DNA from: Halioglobus sp.
GTDB taxonomy: Bacteria; Pseudomonadota; Gammaproteobacteria; Pseudomonadales; Halieaceae
Reading direction: 5' to 3'
Assembly: GCA_020443425.1 (NCBI GenBank)
Contig: JAGRIE010000042.1
Location: 1 to 33,109, forward strand
Length of the DNA: 33,109 bases
Shown: one piece after another, positions 17,673 to 25,834 of the stretch
How the letters are laid out: each line of letters opens with the position of its first letter
Numbering within the stretch: the stretch's first letter is position 1
Made by a program: the position numbers and the translations under genes
The notes under the pieces: model-generated
Seen by the model: the letters and a program-made list of their open reading frames with translations, nothing else
What the model was told of the DNA's origin: nothing
The model's database searches: none

Positions 17673-20600
17673 AGCATACGGAGTACAGCGTCGGCACCAC
17701 AATCAGCGTCAGCACCGTAGCAAAGCCAAGCCCCGCCATGATGGTGATGGACATGTTCACAAAGAAGACGTCAGCCAATAGCGGGATCAGCCCCAGGATA
17801 GTGGTTGCGGCCGCCAGCATCACCGGTCGCATGCGGCTGACACAGGAATCGAGAATCGCTGCAAAGCCCTCCTTTCCGGTGTCGATCTGCTGGTCGATCT
17901 CCTCAATCAGTACAATGGCATTCTTGATCAACAGCCCCACCAGCGACAGCGCCCCCAGCATCGACATGAAATCAAACGAACCGCCAGTGGCCAGCAGCCC
18001 GGCGGTGATACCGATGATGGCCAGTGGCACGGTGAGCCAGATGATCGCAGGCTGCCTGAGTTTGCCGAACAGGAAAATACTGGTGAGTATCATCAGCAGG
18101 AAGCCAACCGGGAGCGAGGCGCCGAGTCCGGCCTGGGCATTGATGGAATCCTCGTACTCGCCGCCCCACTCCAGCTGGTAACCGGGCGGCAGCTCGATCG
18201 CCTCAATCTGCGGGCGCAGTTCCTCCAGCAGGGGGTCCGCGGCGCCGCCGCGAGGGTTGCAGGATGCGATGATCGTCTGGATGCGATCGCGACCGCGTAT
18301 GACGGCGTTTTCCCAGCGTGTCTCGTAGTCGGATACGACCTGCGAAACCGGCACTGACGCCCGCAGTACCGGGCTCCAGACCTGTATATCCCGCATATTG
18401 TCAATGTCACCACGCTCATCCAGCGGCGCGCGCATCCGTATCGGCAACAGGCGGTTGCCATCGCGGTATACCCCCACGCTGGTGCCTTCAAAGGCGTATT
18501 GCATAGACGCACCAAGGCTTTCGCGATCCACACCCAGCTGGCGACCGACCTGCTCATTGAAGATGGGCGTGGCCACTTTGACCGGCGAACGCCAGTCATC
18601 CCGGATATCCACGGCACTGCCATTGGCGCGCATGATCGCCTGCGCCTGCTCTGACAGCTGGCGCAACACTACCGGGTCAGGACCGGAGAAGCGGGCTTCA
18701 ATCTTGGCGTCACGCCCAGGCCCGATGCGCATGGCCTTGATAATGGGATCTGTCCATGACAGCTCCTCGCGCATGAAGGTCTGCACGGCCTCCCACACGG
18801 GCGCTATCTGCTCGCGGGTCTCAGTGCGGACAATGATCTGGGCGTAGGCGCGCGTCGGTTCCTTGGCATCGTAGACCAGTGTGAAACGCTGGTGGGGGCC
18901 GCCGACTACCGACGTCGTCTGCACCACACCCGGTTGCTGGCGGAGGAACTCGCTGACACGGAGGGTATCGTCGCGGGTCACCCGGATATCGACACCTTCA
19001 GGCTCCCAGATGTCCACGAAAAAAATCGGCGTATTGGAATCCGGGAAGAAACCACTCTTGACGTTGCCGAAACCCACCGCTGCCAGCGCAAACAAGACCA
19101 CGACCACACCCAGCGTCATCCAGCGATGCCTGATCGCCACCGCCACGGCACCGCGATAGCCGCGAAACAGCCTGCCGCTGTAGGGATCCTTGTCCGACGC
19201 GCCGGCACCGGGTTTCAGCAACAGCGCACACAGGAGCGGCGTCGTACTGATCGCGGTCAGCCAGCTCAGCGACAGCGAGATGAGAATGACGTAGAACAGC
19301 GAACTGGCAAATTCACCGGTATTATCGGTCGACAGACCGATCGCCGAGAACGCCAGGATACCAATTACCGTGCCGCCGAGCAGTGCCCAGATAGTCTTGC
19401 CGACCGCTTCCCCGGCGGCTTCATTGGCCTTCATGCCCGCTTCCATGCGCACCAGCATGCCCTCGGCCACCACAATCGCATTATCCACCAGCATACCGAG
19501 CGCAATCACCAGCGCACCCAGTGAGATACGCTGCAGTTCGATACCGAACACGTTCATCAGGAACAGGGTGCCGGCGACAGTAATCAGCAGCACAGCGCCA
19601 ATGACAAGCCCCGTGCGGAGGCCCATAAACAGCAGCAGCACGGCAATTACGATCAACACGGCCTGGCCAACGCTGACCAGGAAACCGCCCACGGATTTTT
19701 CAACCTCCGCGGGCTGATCGTAGACGGTGACCATTTCCATCCCGACCGGGATGACGGTCTGCAGGGAGTCCATCTTGCGACTCACCGACCGCCCGACTTC
19801 CACCACGTTTTCACCCGCCGCCATCGAGATGCCGATACTCAGACCCGGCTTGCCATTGATGTAGTAGAGTTTTGCCGGCTCTTCCTCGTAGGCGCGAGTG
19901 ATGGTGGCGAAGTCGCTGAGGCGCACCAGTGTTTTGTCACTGGCACTGATCAGCAGATCACCGATCTCCTGCACTGACTTGAAGTTGCCCGTGGGGCTGA
20001 TGCGCAGGTAGTCGTCACCCACTCGGACATTCCCCGAGTTTACGACCACATTTTGCGAACCCAGCACATTGGCGATCTGTTGCAGGTCGATACCCAGTTC
20101 CGCCATGCGACTGCGGGACACTTCAAGATAGGCCACCTCGCGCTGCTCACCGTCGATGACAACCTTGCGCACGCCGGGGACCAGCACCAACTGTTTCTTT
20201 ATCGCGTCGGCGGTATCGTAAAGATCGCGCCAGCTGTAGCCGTCCCCGGTGAGCATCATATAAATGCCGTAGACGTCACCAAAGTCGTCGAGAATGATAG
20301 GGGCCTGCGCGCCGGGCGGCAGCGAGGGTTTGACGTCGGCGATCTTGCGTCGCAATTCGTCGAATATATTGGGCAGGTCCTTCGCTTTATACTCGTCCTT
20401 GAAATCGACCAGGATATCCGACAGTCCCGGTCGGGACACGGACATCTTGATGCGCTTCACCTGCGGCATCTTCTGGATCGCATCCTCAAGGTGATAGGTT
20501 AGCTCCTCCTGCACCTCGCGCGCCGTGGCACCGGGATACGGGGTGAGGATTTTCGCCGACTTGATGGTAAATGCCGGGTCTTCCAGCTTGCCCATTTTGC

Positions 20601-20688
20601 CGTAGGCGATGATCCCGCCACCGACCATGATCACCACCAGCAACCAGGAGATGACCTTGTTCTCGACCGAAAATTCCCCAATATTCAT
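17653..20688 (-). CDS. RND efflux permease (AcrB/HAE-like)
   Basis: A 1011-residue inner-membrane proton-driven pump, with the usual two repeats of one membrane helix, a large periplasmic domain and five or more further helices. The conserved transmembrane motif is GMLVDNAIVVAEGM with D402 followed by N403, where AcrB has two aspartates; K922 (LIKNAIVLIEE) matches the essential lysine of helix 10. The N-terminus (FSVENKVISWLLVVIM, then LEDPAFTIKSA) is typical of the less-studied proteobacterial branch of hydrophobe/amphiphile exporters. It starts 31 bases after the adaptor gene. No outer-membrane TolC-like gene is in the window, so it must borrow one. Substrates cannot be told from sequence. 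Confidence 0.93.
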   Translation of the reverse strand: MNIGEFSVENKVISWLLVVIMVGGGIIAYGKMGKLEDPAFTIKSAKILTPYPGATAREVQEELTYHLEDAIQKMPQVKRIKMSVSRPGLSDILVDFKDEYKAKDLPNIFDELRRKIADVKPSLPPGAQAPIILDDFGDVYGIYMMLTGDGYSWRDLYDTADAIKKQLVLVPGVRKVVIDGEQREVAYLEVSRSRMAELGIDLQQIANVLGSQNVVVNSGNVRVGDDYLRISPTGNFKSVQEIGDLLISASDKTLVRLSDFATITRAYEEEPAKLYYINGKPGLSIGISMAAGENVVEVGRSVSRKMDSLQTVIPVGMEMVTVYDQPAEVEKSVGGFLVSVGQAVLIVIAVLLLFMGLRTGLVIGAVLLITVAGTLFLMNVFGIELQRISLGALVIALGMLVDNAIVVAEGMLVRMEAGMKANEAAGEAVGKTIWALLGGTVIGILAFSAIGLSTDNTGEFASSLFYVILISLSLSWLTAISTTPLLCALLLKPGAGASDKDPYSGRLFRGYRGAVAVAIRHRWMTLGVVVVLFALAAVGFGNVKSGFFPDSNTPIFFVDIWEPEGVDIRVTRDDTLRVSEFLRQQPGVVQTTSVVGGPHQRFTLVYDAKEPTRAYAQIIVRTETREQIAPVWEAVQTFMREELSWTDPIIKAMRIGPGRDAKIEARFSGPDPVVLRQLSEQAQAIMRANGSAVDIRDDWRSPVKVATPIFNEQVGRQLGVDRESLGASMQYAFEGTSVGVYRDGNRLLPIRMRAPLDERGDIDNMRDIQVWSPVLRASVPVSQVVSDYETRWENAVIRGRDRIQTIIASCNPRGGAADPLLEELRPQIEAIELPPGYQLEWGGEYEDSINAQAGLGASLPVGFLLMILTSIFLFGKLRQPAIIWLTVPLAIIGITAGLLATGGSFDFMSMLGALSLVGLLIKNAIVLIEEIDQQIDTGKEGFAAILDSCVSRMRPVMLAAATTILGLIPLLADVFFVNMSITIMAGLGFATVLTLIVVPTLYSVCFRIRPA

Positions 20689-20719
20689 GCGGCGGGTATC
20701 CTTGAGTCTGTCGCTGGGT

Positions 20720-21859
20720 TCACAGTGGATCGTCGGCGCGGGGAACGGCCTGTTCGGTCACCGCCATACGCGACACTTGCATCCCTTCGGCCAGATAGGG
20801 TGCCCCCACGGCGACAATCTCCTCTCCGCCTGCCAGCCCATCCTTGACCTCTACCATGCCGCCGCTCATGCGCCCGATGCTCACCTCCTGCGCTGAGACG
20901 GTCATGGTCTCGGGGTCGAGCACCCAGACGCGAGGCTTGAGGGCGGCGTCCGCCTGTACCGCGCGCACCGGCACTCGCTTAACCACACTGTGGTCATCAA
21001 TCAATTCACTGAGATCGAGTACCACCGTGGTCGTCATACCAGGCAATACGGTGAAACTGGAGGGCGATTGCATGGTGAACGTGGCCCTGAAGGTCTGGGT
21101 CTGCGCATCGGCCTTGGTCGCAATTTCCTTGGGTGTCAGCACAAACTGCTCATTCGTCTGCCCCTCAAATACGGCGTAGGCACCGGTGACACTGACCCGC
21201 TCATCGGCGCTGATGGAGCGCTGTTCCTCATCGAGCGCGCGCACCATGCGTATCACCGATTCTGGCACGTCGATAATAATGTCCAGCAGGCTGGTATTCT
21301 GGAGCGAAAAAATCGTCTGCTTGGCCAGCACTTCCTCGAAGTTCTCCACCTGCCGCTGCGCGACACGGCCGCGAAAGGGTGATTTCAGCACGGTGTACTC
21401 GAGGTCCTTTTCCGCCTGTGACAGCGCCGCCGAGGCGGAGCGAAAACTGGCCTCCATACGGTCAAAATCCATACGCGATATATTGCCGTCGGCGACGAGA
21501 TCCTTGCCGCGCTCGTAGTTACTCTGGGAGTTGTCGAAAGTGGCTTTCCTGTCCTCGTATACAAGCCGGTAATCAGTGGGGTCCAGACGCGCCAACACCT
21601 GCCCCTCCTCTACCCGATCGCCTTCCTTGACCAGGATCTCCTGCAGTCGCCCGGGCACCCGGAACGACAGCTCAGCGCGCTGGCTGGCATCCACCCTGCC
21701 CGGGAAGGTGCGTATCGCGTCGGCGTCGCCACCCTCGACGACAAAGGTCTTGACCGGTCGGGTGGGCAGCGGGGCGTCTGGCTCCTGGGCATCACCACAG
21801 GCGACCAGCGTCGCCAGCATCAGGCTCAACACGGCAGCCTTTTTTGTAGAATCCAGCAT
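20720..21859 (-). CDS. RND periplasmic adaptor (membrane fusion protein), lipoprotein
   Basis: A 379-residue adaptor that should bridge the RND pump and an outer-membrane channel. It begins with a lipoprotein signal, the lipobox LVAC giving lipidated C21. A biotinyl-lipoyl-like half is seen at GRLQEILVKEGDRVEEGQ, followed by an alpha-helical hairpin (about residues 95-145), the second lipoyl half (YTVLKSPFRGRVAQR) and beta-barrel and membrane-proximal domains. The ATG at 21859 was chosen over the upstream ATG at 21922 because AAGGAG lies 9 bases before it and it gives a correct lipoprotein signal. It is followed by the pump gene, forming a two-gene operon. Confidence 0.93.
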   Translation of the reverse strand: MLDSTKKAAVLSLMLATLVACGDAQEPDAPLPTRPVKTFVVEGGDADAIRTFPGRVDASQRAELSFRVPGRLQEILVKEGDRVEEGQVLARLDPTDYRLVYEDRKATFDNSQSNYERGKDLVADGNISRMDFDRMEASFRSASAALSQAEKDLEYTVLKSPFRGRVAQRQVENFEEVLAKQTIFSLQNTSLLDIIIDVPESVIRMVRALDEEQRSISADERVSVTGAYAVFEGQTNEQFVLTPKEIATKADAQTQTFRATFTMQSPSSFTVLPGMTTTVVLDLSELIDDHSVVKRVPVRAVQADAALKPRVWVLDPETMTVSAQEVSIGRMSGGMVEVKDGLAGGEEIVAVGAPYLAEGMQVSRMAVTEQAVPRADDPL

Positions 21860-21868
21860 CGAAAGGCA

Positions 21869-21874
21869 CTCCTT
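21869..21874 (-). promoter_or_regulatory. Ribosome binding site of the adaptor gene
   Basis: AAGGAG on the minus strand, 9 bases before ATG 21859. It rules out the 21-residue longer form that would hide the lipoprotein signal. Confidence 0.65.
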
Positions 21875-21958
21875 GGTCAATCTTATTCCTGCATCATACT
21901 GGTGTGGCACACCCGGCTCCATACATTGTGCATGGTTTCGGCTGGCGGGCGACGGCTG

Positions 21959-22396
21959 TCAGTGGGCGTAGGCCCGCAGTGCATTGCACACAGCGTCACT
22001 GGAACAGTACAGCAGGCCGCGCTCTGCCATCGCCCTCGCCTGTGCTGTATCGCCTTTATCCCGATAGGTGCGGGCGAAACCGAGATAGACCTCGGCACTG
22101 TCGGGATCGATGCGCTGTGCCCTCTCCAGCAGCGTCAGCGCCTGCTCGTAATCGCCGCGCCCCGCCGCCTGCCCGGCTTTGGCCAGCAGAGGCTGCCATG
22201 CCGCACTGGCGGAGTGCGTTGCCGGGCGCGGTGGCGTTTCATACACACTGGGGGCCGGTTCCTCGACAGGCGCCCGCTGCTGCGGCGTTTGCTCCGGGGC
22301 AGGCACTGTCTCTGTTTGCGGCGCGCTGGTACACGCCGCCAGCAGTGCGATCACCAGCAACACAATCACTCTGGCAACAGATGGCGGTAGCAACAT
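21959..22396 (-). CDS. lpoP: TPR lipoprotein, probable PBP1b activator LpoP
   Basis: A 145-residue lipoprotein. The signal is LLVIALLAAC with lipidated C22, followed by a proline-rich linker (about 25-60) and then tetratricopeptide-like helices (AAGRGDYEQALTLLERAQ, then DSAEVYLGFARTYRDKGD). It starts two bases after the stop of the PBP1b gene. A TPR lipoprotein in an operon with PBP1b is the known arrangement for LpoP of Pseudomonas aeruginosa, the outer-membrane lipoprotein that activates PBP1b; this gene fits in size, fold and place. The ATG at 22396 follows GGGAGA; a TTG two codons upstream that overlaps the PBP1b stop is the other possible start. The assignment rests on context and architecture; a generic TPR lipoprotein cannot be excluded. 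Confidence 0.75.
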   Translation of the reverse strand: MLLPPSVARVIVLLVIALLAACTSAPQTETVPAPEQTPQQRAPVEEPAPSVYETPPRPATHSASAAWQPLLAKAGQAAGRGDYEQALTLLERAQRIDPDSAEVYLGFARTYRDKGDTAQARAMAERGLLYCSSDAVCNALRAYAH

Positions 22397-22398
22397 GG

Positions 22399-24657
22399 TC
22401 AATTTCTCCCAAACAGCGTATCGAACCAGTCGGCGGGACCGGACCCTGGTCCCCGCGGTGCACAGTCAGTGCGCTTGCCCGGCTCGGAACCCGTAATAAA
22501 GGGCAGCCGGCGGGCATTGGGGCAACCCTCACCCGTGACATAGCCATTGCGATCATCAATCCACTGCGTCTGGATACCATCGGGCATGCGGTAGGCGAGG
22601 GATTGCTTGCTGGAACCCGCCATGAATTGCGCCCAGATCTTGAGCGCACCGCTGCCGCCGGTGAGACCGGTGCTGCCGTTGTCATCCCGGCCCACCCAAC
22701 TGACCGCCAGCAGGTCGCCAGAGAAGCCGGCGAACCAGGAATCGCGCCCATCGTTGGTGGTGCCGGTTTTACCCGCCACATCAAAGCCCTGCGGCAGGTA
22801 GCGATAAACACCCTGGCCAGTGCCTTCACGGACCACCGCGCGCAGCACAAAATGCAGCAGATGCATGGCCTGCAGACTGACCGTGCGATCGTACTCCAGC
22901 GGGTAACGCCGCAGTGGCTCACCGTTGGCATCGACGATATCGCGGATACTGCGCAGCGGCATGCGGAACCCGCCTGCAGCAATCGTCTGGTACATCATGG
23001 CCATATCCATCGGCGAGTACTCACCCGCGCCCAGGAACAGTGCAGGCAGGCGCGGCACCCCTTTTTCGACGCCCAGGCGCGCCAGCATATCGGCAACATC
23101 CGACACCCCCAACTGCAGACCGAGACGGGCACTCGCCAGGTTATAGGACTGCGCGAGCGCCTGGTACAACAGCACGTCACCGTGCGATTTACGATCGAAA
23201 TTCTGCGGCTGCCAGGTCTTCGCACCTGCCGCATTCACGGTGACTGGCGTGTCGGACAACACCGTCGCCAGTGAATACTGCGCTGGCCGCTCCAGTGCCG
23301 CCAGGTAGATCGCCGATTTAAGCAGGGAACCGGCCGGACGCCGCGCATCCAGGGCGCGATTGAACCCGGCAAACCGCGTCTTGCGGCCGCCTATCAGCGC
23401 GGCGACCTCGCCGCTGTCAAACCGGGTCACCACGGAGGCGCTCTGCAGGGTGGCACCGGGGTCGAGCTGGTCCATCACAGCGCTGGTGCTGCGCTCGAGC
23501 TGGCGCTGCAACAGCGGGTCAAACGGCGTGAATATGCTGAGCCCCTTGGTGGTGAGGTCCTCATCGCGATAATCTCGACGCAGCTGCCTGCGCACCAGAT
23601 CGAGATAGGCCGGAAACGAGCCGCGAATACTGCCTTCACTGTTCAGCCCCAGCGACGCAGCACTGGCAGCGGCTGCTTCATCGGCAGTGATCACACCCTG
23701 CTCCGCCATCACACCCAGCACCACATTGCGCCGCTGCAGCGCGCGCTTGGGGTTGCGCTCCGGGTTGTACAGTGAAGGGCCCTTGATCATGCCGATCAGC
23801 AGCGCCTGCTGCTGCAGGTTCAACTGGTCCAGCGGCTTGCCGAAATAGTGTTGCGCGGCCAGCGCAAAACCGTGCACGGCACGGGGCCCCTCCTGCCCGA
23901 GGTATACCTCGTTGATGTAACTTTCGAGAATCTGGTCCTTTTCGTAATGCAGGTCCAGCAACACCGCCATTACCACTTCCGTCAGCTTGCGCACCAGGGT
24001 TCGCTCAGAGGTGAGGTAGTAGTTCTTCACCAGCTGCTGCGTGATGGTACTGCCACCGGCGACCACCTGCCCCGAGCGCAGGTTATTGAACGCCGCCCTG
24101 GCGATGCCCATGATCGAGAAGCCCCAGTGCTGGTAGAAATCACGGTCCTCCACGGCCAGCAGGCCCTCGCGAAAGCGCTCCGGCACATCCGCCAGCTGCA
24201 CCAGCACCCGGTCCTCCCCGTGTTGTGGGAAAATCCCGCCAATCTGCACCGGGTCGAGCCGCATCAGGTCGACGGTGCGGCCGTCGGATGACAGGCTCCT
24301 GACCCGGTCGCCGCTGAATTCAATCAACACACGACGCGCCGGCTCCCGCTCCCCGGGAAAATCAAAGCCGCGCGTGTAGAGATCAAAGCGGTCGCGGTTG
24401 CGGGACACTTCGCCACGCTTGCCCGGCGAACTGACAGGGCGGTAGCCCAGTACCTCCAGTTCGTAGGCCAGGTCCGCCGCCGATATGGCGGCGCCGGCGA
24501 ACAATTCCAGCGGCCGCGCGTATACCTTGGCCGGCAGGTCCCACATCTTGTCGCTGAATGTGGCGGTGATGCGGGCGTCCAGATAGATCACGAACAGCGA
24601 CCCCAGAACAAGGGCCACCAGGGCGAGTTTGAGCAGAATATGGCTGGTACGGAGCAT
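22399..24657 (-). CDS. mrcB: Penicillin-binding protein 1B (bifunctional peptidoglycan synthase)
   Basis: A 752-residue class A penicillin-binding protein. One N-terminal membrane helix (about 8-28) is followed by a UB2H-like region (about 45-140), the docking domain for lipoprotein activators. The GT51 glycosyltransferase follows, with catalytic E170 (VEDRDFYQHWG) and GGSTITQQLVKNYYL, EVYLGQEG and IKGPSLYNP. The transpeptidase has S444 and K447 (PAGSLLKS), the SYN motif (AQSYNLAS) and KTGTT (VAGKTGTTNDGRD). It polymerises glycan strands and cross-links them at the periplasmic face of the inner membrane. A UB2H domain plus the adjacent LpoP-like lipoprotein marks it as PBP1b rather than PBP1a. 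It is transcribed divergently from the PfkB kinase across a 150-base gap. Confidence 0.95.
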   Translation of the reverse strand: MLRTSHILLKLALVALVLGSLFVIYLDARITATFSDKMWDLPAKVYARPLELFAGAAISAADLAYELEVLGYRPVSSPGKRGEVSRNRDRFDLYTRGFDFPGEREPARRVLIEFSGDRVRSLSSDGRTVDLMRLDPVQIGGIFPQHGEDRVLVQLADVPERFREGLLAVEDRDFYQHWGFSIMGIARAAFNNLRSGQVVAGGSTITQQLVKNYYLTSERTLVRKLTEVVMAVLLDLHYEKDQILESYINEVYLGQEGPRAVHGFALAAQHYFGKPLDQLNLQQQALLIGMIKGPSLYNPERNPKRALQRRNVVLGVMAEQGVITADEAAAASAASLGLNSEGSIRGSFPAYLDLVRRQLRRDYRDEDLTTKGLSIFTPFDPLLQRQLERSTSAVMDQLDPGATLQSASVVTRFDSGEVAALIGGRKTRFAGFNRALDARRPAGSLLKSAIYLAALERPAQYSLATVLSDTPVTVNAAGAKTWQPQNFDRKSHGDVLLYQALAQSYNLASARLGLQLGVSDVADMLARLGVEKGVPRLPALFLGAGEYSPMDMAMMYQTIAAGGFRMPLRSIRDIVDANGEPLRRYPLEYDRTVSLQAMHLLHFVLRAVVREGTGQGVYRYLPQGFDVAGKTGTTNDGRDSWFAGFSGDLLAVSWVGRDDNGSTGLTGGSGALKIWAQFMAGSSKQSLAYRMPDGIQTQWIDDRNGYVTGEGCPNARRLPFITGSEPGKRTDCAPRGPGSGPADWFDTLFGRN

Positions 24658-24807
24658 GGGATGCGAGTGTACACCAGCTCTGGTGGAAATTTCCGATACT
24701 CTTTTCCCGGTTGCTCATATTTTGCCCAACAGACTTATCCCGGTCAGCGCGCACGCAACACTGTTATTCAACCGGTGAATCAGGATAATAGTATGTTGAT
24801 TTAACCC
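24658..24807. other. Divergent control region between mrcB and the PfkB kinase gene
   Basis: This gap must hold promoters for both genes. An inverted repeat ATTCA/TGAAT with a 5-base centre lies at 24766-24780 and a GATAAT hexamer at 24784-24789 is a possible -10 box for the plus-strand gene; the matching -35 (CTGTTA) is poor. Nothing more definite can be read. Confidence 0.3.
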
Positions 24808-25827
24808 ATGGGCAAAACACGCATGAAGAAGTACAAGGTATACGGCATAGGCGCAGCGCTGGTGGACACCGAGATCAAGGTGGTCGACGCGGAACTGGAA
24901 CAGATGAACGTGGGCAAGGGCCTGATGACGCTGGTGGATGAAGCGCGCCAGCGCGAACTGCTCGACCACCTCGCCGGTCACCTGGTCAAGGCCAGCCACG
25001 CCAGCGGTGGCAGCGCCGGCAACTCCATGATTGCCACCGCACAATTCGGCGGCCCGACATTCATGTCCTGCAAGGTCTCCGATGATGCGGACGGCGATAT
25101 CTATCTCGCCGACCTCGAAGCCGCCGGAGTGGACCACTGCCTGAACGGGGACCGCGAACCGGGCACCACAGGCAAGTGCCTGGTGCTGATCACACCGGAT
25201 GCAGAGCGCAGCATGAACACGTTCCTGGGTATCAGCGAGACACTGTCCACGGAACAGCTGGACGCCGGGGCCATCGCCGATTCAGAGTACCTGTACCTTG
25301 AGGGCTACCTGGTAACGTCCCCCACCGGCCGCGCCGCCGCCATCAAGGCGCGGGAAATCGCAGAGGCCGCTGGTGTGAAGACCGCCCTGAGTTTCTCCGA
25401 TCCCGGCATGGTGGAATTTTTCCGTGAAGGCATGATGGAGATGGTCGGCAAGCGGCTGGACCTGGTGTTCTGCAATGAGGACGAGGCGCTGGGCTGGGCA
25501 CAGACCGAAAACCTGGATGTAGCGGTCGAGAAACTGAAAACGACGGCGGAGTGTTTTGTGATCACCCGCGGAGGCGACGGCGCACTGGCCTACGACGGCC
25601 AGACGCTCAACAAGATTCCACCGCACAAGGTGATGGCCGTCGACACCAATGGTGCCGGCGATATGTTTGCCGGGGCCTTCCTGTACGCCATCACAAGGGG
25701 TGAGGACTTTCCCACAGCGGGGCGTTTCGCCAGCCTGGCAGCCGGCAAAGTGGTCGCCAACTACGGCCCGCGCCTGCCCGCCGCAGACTACCCGGCCCTG
25801 CGCAGGGAGTTTTTCGGCGACCAGTAA
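24808..25827 (+). CDS. PfkB-family carbohydrate/nucleoside kinase (adenosine kinase-like)
   Basis: A 339-residue ribokinase-fold kinase. The N-terminal glycine motif is ASGGSAGNSMIATAQFGG and the C-terminal signature is DTNGAGDMFAGAF with catalytic base D285. NEDEALGWA and ITRGGDGAL fit the ATP-site order of the family. Such proteins are often named adenosine kinase in gammaproteobacteria, but ribokinase-fold enzymes vary in substrate and this cannot be fixed here. The ATG at 24808 has no good ribosome site, and neither does the ATG at 24823; the conserved fold begins at KYKVYGIGAAL, so both fit. It is the only plus-strand gene between mrcB and polB, and its stop lies 7 bases from the end of the convergent polB. 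Confidence 0.88.
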   Translation: MGKTRMKKYKVYGIGAALVDTEIKVVDAELEQMNVGKGLMTLVDEARQRELLDHLAGHLVKASHASGGSAGNSMIATAQFGGPTFMSCKVSDDADGDIYLADLEAAGVDHCLNGDREPGTTGKCLVLITPDAERSMNTFLGISETLSTEQLDAGAIADSEYLYLEGYLVTSPTGRAAAIKAREIAEAAGVKTALSFSDPGMVEFFREGMMEMVGKRLDLVFCNEDEALGWAQTENLDVAVEKLKTTAECFVITRGGDGALAYDGQTLNKIPPHKVMAVDTNGAGDMFAGAFLYAITRGEDFPTAGRFASLAAGKVVANYGPRLPAADYPALRREFFGDQ

Positions 25828-25834
25828 GCCCGCA

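Noticed and set aside
21904-23274. Plus-strand 456-codon open frame
   Set aside because: It lies over mrcB and the LpoP-like gene, both with full catalytic or lipobox motifs; its Arg/Pro/Ala-rich protein has no recognisable domain.
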